This document shows, piece after piece, positions 12,230 to 23,500 of a stretch of 64,000 bases of DNA (the first letter of the stretch is position 1; each line of letters opens with the position of its first letter). The notes beneath the pieces are model-generated. The model ran no database searches. It worked only from the letters and a program-made list of their open reading frames with translations, and was not told the origin of the DNA. Origin of the DNA: Apostichopus parvimensis (lineage: Eukaryota; Echinodermata; Holothuroidea; Aspidochirotida; Stichopodidae); contig KN884086.1 in assembly GCA_000934455.1 (NCBI GenBank), forward strand, positions 125,219-189,218, read 5' to 3'. The translations under genes and the position numbers were made by a program.

Positions 12230-12600
12230 TCGCGTCATTGCCTCGATACTCTGTTACATTTTCAATCGGGTTTTCACTTCTTGGACGTGCCCTGATGCTC
12301 TTAAAACCGCTAAAACACAAATTTGCAAGACAATACTATCGCTGAGAACTACCGGCCAATCAGTCTATCACCCTAATAATATTTCAGACGCAATCTTTGA
12401 TGTCAGTTTTACATATAGTTTCAGTATGTTACTTGCCTGAAAGCTCAGTCAATCTTTCCTTATTTTCCACGCGCAATTTGCAGATTTGTCGAAAAATGTC
12501 AATGCCGGTGTCAAACTCACAAAAGATATGTCATGGTATTTCAAAGGAACTAACCAGACTGTTTTTTCTTTCTATATAACTAAACTATTTGATGACCATA
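12230..12600 (+). mobile_element. LINE reverse-transcriptase scrap
   Basis: A short frame reads AENYRPISLSP, the reverse-transcriptase block of non-LTR elements, after a frame reading VPDALKTAKTQICK. Frames are broken. It lies within the outer hAT-type element. Confidence 0.35.
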
Positions 12601-12832
12601 TCAAGACATGGGATCTCAAAATAAAGGATGTTGAGTAGGTTACAAGGCCTGGGAAGTGTCATTTCCAACGATCTAGGAGGCCTTTTTAGCTAAAAAAAAT
12701 TTGTACGCTGCGCGCCAACACATGGTGGCGCTCCGCTTAGATAGTAACGAGACGCCCTCCCAGGAAATGGTCAAGCCCCCCCCCCCCAGCGCCCCCCACT
12801 GAAAAAATCATGGCAACGCTACTGGGCCACAT

Positions 12833-14339
12833 CCTTAGGTTACAGTACGCAACACAATGACAAAAGACATGAAACGTCACAAATGCTTATATACAGAGGT
12901 TACAAAATTTGAACATAAATATTGCAGCTTGATGACAGTTGAAACCGGATAATCAAACGGAAATTTTACCGATGGCTATGTTTTGGTAAAGACATTGACA
13001 GGTCTGGTGAATAATATCTTCTAAATGATTTCGGAACAAAACCAAGATAAAATAGTTATTGGCCTGTAATTAAACTAATACTATTGGTTATTTAAAAGAA
13101 TTCTTTGATTGATGTTACCAGAATACTTATAAAGTTTAGCATAATAACAATATTTGTGTTTCTTCTTAATAACAAAAATAATCTTATTGCTAAATATTAA
13201 TTACTCTTATAACTGTTCTAACTGTTATAACTGTTGTATTACACGAGAACAAAATACCCTTAGTCCCCATTCCTTGTGGGTTACTCCTAGTACTGTTGAT
13301 AGTAGAAAAAAATAATTGTGATGGAGTAAGAATTTATTAACGAAACGTACATATAAGCAGCTACATTATGATGAAAGTGAAAGACTTAGTTCTATGGATC
13401 TTGATCTAAGAGGGAGTGCAACAAAGGCAATATTGTCCAGTATTGACACAGAGGAGCTATTATCACAAGTAAGACGTTAATTCAAGGTACTTAATGAGAA
13501 ATATGACATGACATTGTAAAACCTTTCACTTTAGAGTCATTGACGAATTGAGAAGATTTTAAGCAAATCCTTAAATTGTTAAAGTCGAAATACAACTTAA
13601 CATGTCGATCACAACAGTACGCACAATTTCCTTTACAGTGACCATGGCATAGAAGGACATGAACCTTATATTAACCTATTGGGCACAGTTGTACTGGCAA
13701 GACAAAGAATAGTATTATAAACATGAGAATTTAGATCATAATTAGAAAAATTGTTATTGCGTCAATTAAATTATTAAAATTCACATCCAGGGGACGTGGA
13801 CAGGATCTAAAAGTGAGAGAATGAACAGCATTATCATGAAGTAAACAACCCCTTTGAAATTGAGTTTTCTATTAAAGGTAACACAAATAATCAGAAGTGA
13901 AGGTTTGTATGGAAACATCCCTTAAAAAGAATTAACGAAAATTAAGAAGGAACATACGGACATAACAAATTAGAGTATTATAGGTACAGTTAAAATGTTG
14001 AATAGGAAGCCGCCCGACGTGACAGTTTTAATTCATAGCAATTTTGCTCTCTTTCGGTCTCGGTACCCTGACTTTGACACTAAGCTGTATACTAGATGTG
14101 CGCATGCTGCGGTTCATCTGAAGTTATCGGCCTTCAAGTTCAAGTATACCCTAACTACCCTTTGGACTATTGTATTAGAACCGGTGTGTAAGTTGGCGGT
14201 ATTGGTTAGTCTCAGTACAACAGTTTTACATTCATGATTCTCACCAGTTCATTCATAATGTACAGGAGTATATTGTAAGCTGCATGATATGAATATATGT
14301 AATTTAAATTACTCTTCTTTGTCTCTCTTCAGTTTATTT
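12833..14339. other. No gene seen
   Basis: AT-rich DNA without recognisable coding or repeat structure. Confidence 0.5.
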
Positions 14340-14575
14340 TTACCTCTCCTCTTCCCCTTGTTGGTTTCTTTCTTCTCGCCATCCCTTGTCCACTAATCAT
14401 CTTACATCTTCTCTTTTGTGTTAACTCTGCTCATTAACCTGTCTGTATTCCGTGTGTGTAGGTCCCTTCTGTTACAATGACTTGTCATTCAGCCTCTGAA
14501 GAAGATCCTGCTAGGATCGAAACGCCAGGCTCTCTTACTTTGACACATTCTCTAACACAGGCTCTTTGGTGGATA
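14340..14575 (+). repeat. Dispersed repeat with hammerhead-like motif, copy 3
   Basis: This is the longest copy: a pyrimidine-rich stretch, CTGTCTGTATTC, the CTGAAGAAGATCC hairpin core and a GTGGATAAC end. It matches copy 1 over more than 200 bp. Confidence 0.65.
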
Positions 14576-17247
14576 ACAGTTTGCTTACAGCTTTGTTTTA
14601 TTTTAAATTTAAATTACAGCAGCCGGTTGGAGCAGTTTCAAGGAATTATAACACTCTATATTGTCTTCCCAAGTTAAGCTTTAAATAAATTGTACTGTCC
14701 TTAATTTCTGTTAAGAGTATATTATTCATATTGTTCAAACAATCATGATGAATGCTTAAGCATGACATGGCAATGTCATTTATAATCAAAGAAAACTGTC
14801 CCATCATTACATGTACACGAAAACAAATCCAATGATACAAGAGTGTCGCACTTGCATTTGTATAACAGAGATTTACCTTGCAACAAGCTCCGTCTATAAA
14901 CGTTATTCCAAAGTCCAAGTTTCGTCAAACCATAGAAGGTAATACGAGTTTATTCGACTATGTTCATAGAATAGCTTCCCTGCAACGCTGTATAAGCGGT
15001 CCGTTACTCATCAGTAGAAAACGCAAACGAAAAGTTCTGAGTAAGTCATTTGCATATGGTCTAGCTTGTATATTTAAATATGATGTGAATTCTACATCTA
15101 TCATCTGCTAAATACTTATAATCAATATCATTAATATCATTGCTGAGTGTAACACTGGCCGATGGATGAACCAATTACAACTTTGGAAGGTGTAGTGGCG
15201 TCACTGTTTCGATAAAATATGATATTGATGACTCGTTGTTTGTCCATTTAAGCGGTAGCTGGCTGATGTAGGCTAAGACTAGGACTAGGGTAGGATATGG
15301 CATCGTTACATAGGCTAGGCATACATTGTATGTATATCATATGTGTGTTATTAAGCAAGGATAAGGCGAATGATGTAGAGCGTAACGAGTCAATTGTAAC
15401 CATTCCTGCGAACCTCATATTCGGGCTGACGTCATAACTCGTTGTGAACAGACTTGTAGTGACAAAAAAAAACGTTTTTAATGAGCTGGTGAAGGAGTGT
15501 GACGTATGTTTTGTACCCAGTCGTCTGCATTTGTGAACGCCAAGCCGAAAGTTGATCTCATTTTATTTAAGTTCTTGTATTTACACCTACATAAAAGAAC
15601 ACTCTGAAGAACCCCGGGTTAACAGTATTACTATCGTATTATATAACTGTCATGGCCTTTGAGCCATGTATTGATGCACTGAGTCAAATTACAAGTATTC
15701 CAATAAACACAATCGTCACGTAAATATCCGAGGTGTGTTTCAACGTTATTACAAATACTTAACAATACTTAGTCTAATGATAATATGCAATATACATTAT
15801 TGACTTCGAGTTTTTAAGTCACATAGCCTAGCCTATACACGTTTTGCATGTATGGTTAGGCTACTGCTGTTACTGCCTAAGTTTTGTTTGGTCCTCACTT
15901 AACTGCACCTGTCTCATATATGAAAGGCGGACATTATCCACCATTACACACATGTAACACATGTACAAATGTATCTCGTGGAGTAAACGATCATCATTGC
16001 TCTAGGTTTATGTTTACTCAGTTGGTGAAATCAAATGTTAGCTTGCATATGGCTAAGGTGACTTTCATGTAATAACCTAACTAAAGGCTTAACGTACTCT
16101 AATCTTACTTTAACTTATTTGTTAATTATTTGTTCTTTGAATTTATTTTCTATAAGCAGCTGCCTTTCCATAACATATATCTAAAGGTAAAATGAGAATA
16201 GTTGCTTTCCTTTATCCTTTAGCAAAGTGGTAGTAACAAATATCACTTTAGCATTCAATAGTCTTCATATGTTTCAAAAAAACATGTAACTTATTTGACA
16301 TTTAGTTTCAACTTTGTGACTTTTTGTCCCAAATAGTTCACTGGAGATGTAATGGCCTGTATACGAAAACCAGAGATGTGTATAGCTGAAGTTCAAGTCG
16401 TCAAATCTTATGATATTTAGAATGAAACTTTACTGAAATCGGTGAAAGCTGATATGTTAACATAAGACTTAGATTTATGAAATTCAAAGATGAAGGGAGA
16501 AGGAAGCTGTGCCATTTTGTTTATTTTATAATGTGTTATCAAATCTCAAGCTTGGATAGATTCCAGGTTTCCTCTGTTGGATGATTGTGATGTTTTCTTT
16601 GAAAGGGTATTGATCTGGTTACTAGAAAAAGTTGTATTCCAGCATTATTCAACTTTCATTTAAGAATACAAACAAACCTTGACCTTACTTATCCATGATA
16701 TTTTACTTTACACATTAGCCATTAACTTCTTCAATTTGAAGCAATTATTACATATTCCTAAAAGAAATGCTAATCACAGAAGTCTTGGACTGTATGTTTT
16801 AATCTCTACGAGATACAGAAGTAAAGTTAACAGGAAGTTTTCGACATTTTCTGATGTACTAACGGTGAATGACTTACCGCATGTTCCATAATACAAGCGC
16901 AGCTTATTTACAATAAATTAAAGTCATTAAACGCAAAAATCGCGGACTTCAATTCAAACTTTGAAGTCTTGTTTGCTTGGCTCTTTTTGTTTCCATATGA
17001 CTAGCAGTGTAACCCACAATGTAGAACAAATTGTAATATTAGAAGAAAATTGACTAAATATTAACAGCATGTTTGTTATAAAGATCAATTAACTTTTGGC
17101 TCCATAATTCTTTCCTCTCTCTGATGGGTTGGTTTTATCGAATTGAAACCGTGTGGGACCCCTGTTTGCATGGTAATATGCAAGGTACTGTCACTTCCGA
17201 CTGGCATCCTATGGAACGAAAAGATTAGATACGGATCACCTGCAACT
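14576..17247. other. No gene seen
   Basis: Upstream flank of gene B. Frames of 60-80 codons at 14878 and 15884 show no domain or splice context. Confidence 0.45.
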
Positions 17248-17325
17248 TAGATATCATAATCTCAGTTCATAAAGCAAAAGACTTGTAATCGTTTAATTCC
17301 GGTTTCGAAACCCGTGGTAAATCTG
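17248..17325 (+). other. tRNA-Thr-like relic
   Basis: CTCAGTTCATAAAGCA, then GACTTGTAATC and GGTTTCGAAACCC, line up with the D, anticodon (TGT) and T arms of a tRNA-Thr. The stems are imperfect and the acceptor stem is not convincing. It may be a pseudogene or a tRNA-derived SINE head. Confidence 0.3.
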
Positions 17326-17540
17326 TTGCACTTTTATTTGTTACTACTCACAGTTAGTTTTTAGTTGTTTAATTTTCGTTCTTTGCTTACATTAAATGTT
17401 GTCATGGATGCCCCTCTCCCTATATCTTTCTACTGCTTTCAATACATTGCTTGATATCAATCTTCTTTACGTGAGCCCCTATGTTATTGAACCCATTATC
17501 TTCTATCTTAATTTCAGATAGCATCAGGCACTTTGACTTC

Positions 17541-17589
17541 ATGATAATGTTTTGGTCTTTGTTCATGCTATCCATCCTCGTGGTGCAAG
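17541..17589 (+). CDS. Gene B exon 1, signal peptide
   Basis: The exon codes for a 16-residue hydrophobic leader ending at G|GTAACT, phase 1. The ATG was chosen because it is the first in frame upstream of the leader. A TTTCAG lies about 24 nt upstream, so a 5' UTR intron is possible. Confidence 0.7.
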
Positions 17590-20500
17590 GTAACTTACTT
17601 CTAATACTGTTAATATGAAGGTCTTACGTAATAGTAACCGAACCCTACACGACATTAGTTGAATCGAGGACTGTAGCAAACGCTTCATTGAAGAAATCCT
17701 TACAGAAAGATCAACATTTCTACCTAGGGTAATATTTTCGAAAATTTTGGACAATGTCGATTTTTCAACAAAATTTTAGATTTTTTTTTTATTACCTGCA
17801 GGTTTTTGCCAAACATGTCTTTCGAATCAATATGTCGAGAGAATGGAAACCAAAACCATATACTGTGACGTTGGCGGTAACGTCGAGGGATATTATTGGT
17901 ACCAGGGATCAATATCACTGACTCAACCAATACTTAGATTAGAGAATGGTATAAAGGGTGGAGACAAGTATGACGATGACCATTATGACATCACCTCTGA
18001 AGGTAATATGAAAATTATCAATGCTAGGCTGGAACACGAGGCGTCTTACACATATGCTGTAATCTTTGAAAACGGAACCGTGTGGAGGCAGTCTATTTCA
18101 GTCTTGATTATAGGTGAGAATCTTACCAATTATGATGCTTGATGTTTGCATTTTCATGTTACTTTGTCTTTTTCTTTTCTTTTCTTTCTAAGATTCGGTC
18201 TTGATATCTGCATTGTTCATATCTAAAAATATTCCATCAGAATGTTCAGAGTAAGACATACGTTTAATCAGCTTTCTTTTTAATAATTTGTGACTTTTGT
18301 TTTTGGAGATTTCATGTGCGTAGACAAACTTTGTAGCACTTACCATTACACACATTGTCTTACATAACTAGATTCATATTAACATTGAACTTCACAAAAT
18401 TAAAAGGAAGTTCAGATGCAATTTTGGAAATATATCTTCAGTTGAAGTTAGATGCACTATCATTCAAATACTCTACGTTCACTGTTATTGTTACAATTAA
18501 TTTTAAACTAAATTGCATTTTCGCAACCAACATAAATCCACGTTTATATGTTTTTATTCTTTTGAAGTTACACCGACACCTCCGTGTCCTCTCGTCCAGT
18601 CTTGTTCTAACTGCGATGAATGCATTATTAGAGTTAAATCCAACAATCCTACTAGTTTAACTTGTTACATAGAACATGTACGCCCGAATGTTACATTGTA
18701 TTGGAGTGTCGAAGGACATAATACTACATTCACCGAGAGGACATCATTTGAGATCAAGAACTACATAACAGATACCTGGAATATTTCTACTACAGTTCTC
18801 TTCGAATTAGAATGTGCAGGAGATGCTATATTTCACTGCTCTGTTTATTACAATAGAGAGATGTTGACAATAGGGAATAAGACAGTTAACATTCGATCAG
18901 GTAAGTCTTGCAAACGATGAGTACCCATTGTGCTTAGTAAAAAAATGATTTTATACATGTAATATAACTGATTTTCAAATTACATTCAATATGTAAACTT
19001 GAAAATAAGATATGGTAAGTTAATTACAGTTATAGAAAAAAATAACCGGTATTTGTTCTTTAGTGATAAACGCTATGCAAAATGAACATGTTCATTTCTT
19101 TATTTGCAGCTACATAAGTTATCAAAGTCCGATTTTATATAGTAAAATACGCAACATGATTTAAGTACAACGAAATTTCTTTCTGNNNNNNNNNNNNNNN
19201 NNNNNNNNNNNNNNNNNNNNNNNNNNNNNNNNNNNNNNNNNNNNNNNNNNNNNNNNNNNNNNNNNNNNNNNNNNNNNNNNNNNNNNNNNNNNNNNNNNNN
19301 NNNNNNNNNNNNNNNNNNNNNNNNNNNNNNNNNNNNNNNNNNNNNNNNNNATATGTATTACACGATTATATAAGCGATGAGTGATCTTTTTACCTGATCA
19401 GATAAAATCCGAGGAGGTTAACTGACACATGGAGCTTGTGGTATCACAAAATAATAGTCAATTAACTTCAAGATATTCGGACAATGTCATCATCAACAGA
19501 GGAGTGAACCTGACATCCATCTTTGTGACTTATGTCTTTTCAGAAAATTGCAATGAAGACAACACAAAACAGACGAGCTCTCCAACGCAAGTAATTGTTA
19601 TGTGTGTTATGGCTGTCGTTGGGATCGTTCTTTTTGCTTTAGCTATATTTTATTATAAGCTACATCGGCGGCACGGTGGACGGCAAGGTAATATCTTGGG
19701 TGAAGTATGTAAATTAGTTTACTTTATTAAGTCGTATTTTAAAGACTGAGATTTTCGCCACTGCTTCCTTATATAGTAAGTCTTATACACCGGTTCTTGA
19801 CGAGTTGTCACGTATAGTCTATAACACATGATCTCAAAAATTTGTTGTAGTACTATTTTATTTCATGATCACATATTTAGATAACTTGACAATTCAACCG
19901 ACTCCGTGTGTTTTAAATGTTGCAAACATAGATAACGTAGCAATTCCATTACGTAAATAGTTTCTTGAAGTCATCATTTTTGGTGTAACTTGGCAACTAA
20001 ACAAATATAATAACAAATATAAACAAGGGGCAAAATCACCATCTTTATTACGGGAGTGGGGGAGGTTGTAAAATGTTTTGTGATAAGTATCTTCCTAATA
20101 GTAGGGATTTTACCAGCTGCGTATATTCTCTCCCTTGTGAGAATTTTCGGTAAAGCTAGCGGTCATTGCTTGTCAAAACTGTAAGATATTGTCATTTTTG
20201 ATACAATTTTGAAGAATTTTCAACTGTTTACGTTCTGCATATGATTAAAAGTTGTATGGACTGTAGAACTAAGGAAGGATTACTCTAATATTCTTTATTA
20301 GAGAGGGGGCGGGGGGGGGGGTGCAAGACTTATGCCAAAGTGTTCCCGCTACAAATACTGCGGCTTCTGGACCCCATAGGGGCTACAAATATATTTTAGT
20401 CATCTGCTTAGCTTTAATGAGTCACTTATAGAAAAATATATACAAAGATAAAATGTTACAACTGAATACCCCAGGATCCCCACCTTTCTAGGAGTACGTT

Positions 20501-23500
20501 CCTAAGAATGTTCATAACTGTCTCTGACATTCATTTACGACATTTACGAGACAATCAAACTCCCAGAAACACTGAGCCCCCCCCCCCCCACCGCCTCATC
20601 TTATGTCATCACATACGGGGTATGAAATATATTCCACAGTACTAAAGAGTACTTTATCTTTCTGACATGTAATTGTGTGCTATGCAATTGTCAGCATAAT
20701 ACAAAGGCTGAATATGCTGGAACTTCCGGGGCTTCATGCTACAATCTCAAAATCGATCTACACCACATCCCTTTGATAGATCTTTCCAGGTTTCAAGTGG
20801 CTTCATCTGCCGAATTTGAATATATTAACGTGCTCATCGGATTGCAATTGATTAAATGGCCATATATGTTGCGGTACTTCCCTAAAATCTGGAGAATGAT
20901 CACCAGAGAGCAATGTAACTAGGCCAATGCAGCCGGTACGGCGTGTTGGGACCTGGTAACAGGTTTTGAAAATGCACCCGTCCAATGGAATCGGCCTTCA
21001 CAAAAACAAAAGAAACCAGAAATGAAACGCTCTCCTAAAAATTACCATCATATAAATTCTAGACACTGTCCTTAACAGAGAAAGCCCGAGAGAGCCATAT
21101 CCGGACGGCTGGAGGTACCAAATATTAAAAAATAACATGGAATCTGCCTTATATTGCTGTCCCTCTTAGAACATCATTTACCCATGCCCCACGACAATAC
21201 TCGATTCAATGTAGACGGTTAATTGGTTAATAAGTTTATGTTTTGGACAGTTAATCGGTTATTGACAATGGAAGTGCGCTTGCCGCCTCTTATTTTTTTT
21301 TGGCGAATGCCCATGCCAGAACATATCGTTATTTTAGAAGGTACAACTGAACGTTCTTTTTTATAAATTGTAATAGGGCTCGCATCAAATAGTTCATGTT
21401 CTTTCAAAATGCCTGTTGAACCTTAATGCACATTTCAAATACAAAATTAGGTTATGGCATCGTTTATTTGCTCTGTTTTTTTGTTTGTTAATTTTGTGGG
21501 TGAATAGAAACCAGAGGAATAAATTTAAGAGATCGTAAATGGCCTCTTTTTAATTATCAAATATTAAAGCAATGAATGATACTTAGTCTGTTTGTGTTGC
21601 CTGAGTTTGAGGGAGACTTTTGGTGAAAATACATTACAAAGCCATTTAAAAAAAGTTGGTTATTCTGCTGTTCTTTTTGATAGGAACGTTGTTGGAAGAA
21701 TTAAAACAAGTCTCATTCAGTGACAGCTGGTGTGTTGATTGTCAGTTAACGATAGCGTACGAAGACAACGGTACATCCCGTGTTAATACTACAGGTGAGC
21801 TGCTTGAGGCATTATCCAGGGACGAGCGGGGTAACCGAGTATTATTTATTGGCGAGCCTGGTATTGGCAAATCACATTTATTTCGGGACATATCAAGAAA
21901 GTGGAAGAATGGAGAAATTCTTAAAGATGTTATTCTGATCTACCTTCAGCTTAAGTATCTTTCCAAAGACGCTTGTATATTGGATGAACTCATGAAACTG
22001 TTGAACCGCGAAAACACTGTTGAAGAAGCGAATAGTTTAAGTTTGGAATTAAAAAGGAAAGATAGCATTGTAATATTAGATGGCATTAGCAATTGGTCAA
22101 GACTTCATAATAATAATAATAATAATAATAAAAATAATATATCGAATGTAGTCAGTGAGAAGAGGCTAACTGTGGAGCATATCTTGAAGGGTAATATTGG
22201 TAAATTTAGAAATATGAAACTTTGGGTAACCTCTTGTAACATCGATAAGGATTTGAAAGTTATGAGCAAACCTTACACAAGGGTAGACGTTCTCGGATTT
22301 ACCGAAATCCAAAGAAATGCGTTTTTTAAAAGATTTTGGCAAGTAAGGGAAGACCAAAAAAATAAGGAAAACATCGAGGTGTACAGCATGTTAGAGGAAA
22401 AGCAAAAGGAATGGAAAGATCAAACACCTAATCCCGAGGAGAGACCCTTGAATTACAAACTTGTTGCAGATATTTCGGAAAGATGGCAATCTCAGATGGG
22501 AACTGTTTATAATTGTAAAGATTATATTACAAGATCTCCATTAATTGCTCGCTTGTTTGCTTCGATTTATTTACATACAAACAGGGAAGACAATACAATG
22601 CTGGAACAAAATTTGTTTCTGTTCTTTGAAAATAAGCCTGAAACAATCAGGAATATTTTGAAAGTCGGTAAATGCGATCTATTAGCATGTTTACTGGAAG
22701 TGGGAACGCAAGATGAAGAGAAATACAAAGAATATGTAAAAATGTTACATTTGGAGAAGTTGGTGATCAACCATAGCACAGAAGAGTATTACCAAGACGC
22801 AATACTGCACTTGTTGAAGAGTTGCAAGGAGACAGAAGTAAGGATTTAGCTATTCATAGATATCCTCTAGTAACTAACACATTCATATTTTACGTTAAAA
22901 TGTTGTCCCTAGTGAAGAACCTAAAGAGTATAAACGGTGTATTAACCACTGTATTATGTTAATTTGTTAAATACAAACATTGGATTTTCTTAAACGAAAG
23001 CATATGTTAGCATCCTGCTTTGAATTATCCAATTAGCATCATTGCTTCTCATGCAATCTTGTATTTCTAGTAGATATTGTGAGTTGTTTTCATATTGATA
23101 TCATGTGGGTAAAACGTCAAAAGTAATTATCCTATTTACATTATTAGTCTAAATTGGTCGCGATAACTAATGTTGTACCCATTTTTCATTTCTTAGCTCT
23201 TTGTCCTATGTACTTTATTCAATTGAATATTCATCGTTCCAGTTATATTGTATGTCTATCATCTAGCTGAATATGTCGTTAGTGGTTGCGTCAGTAGCCG
23301 CCTTGACGATCTTGACAGCATCATATTGTATTTAATTATATGTAACTATATTTAAATAATTGCAGTAGATGAACAGCTTGTTAAGTTTCTTCTTTCTACA
23401 ATTTGACGCTTTGAGCTGACGGCCGGCTCCGAATGTTGACGCTTTTATTATATCTGTCGGTATGAAGTATCTTGATTTACTGTAGAAGTTTAAACATCAA

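Larger units (their letters stand above)
11435..12824. mobile_element. hAT-type non-autonomous element (outer)
   Basis: The ends read CAGTGGCGTAGC on the left and, inverted, CAGTAGCGTTGCC on the right. They are flanked by a perfect 8-bp duplication GGCCACAT (11427-11434 and 12825-12832), the hallmark of hAT elements. No transposase is seen. Inside lie a second hAT-type copy and a LINE scrap. Confidence 0.75.

Noticed and set aside
15400-15720. Possible LTR or 3' end with AATAAA
   Set aside because: No second copy, no matching ends and no coding part nearby.
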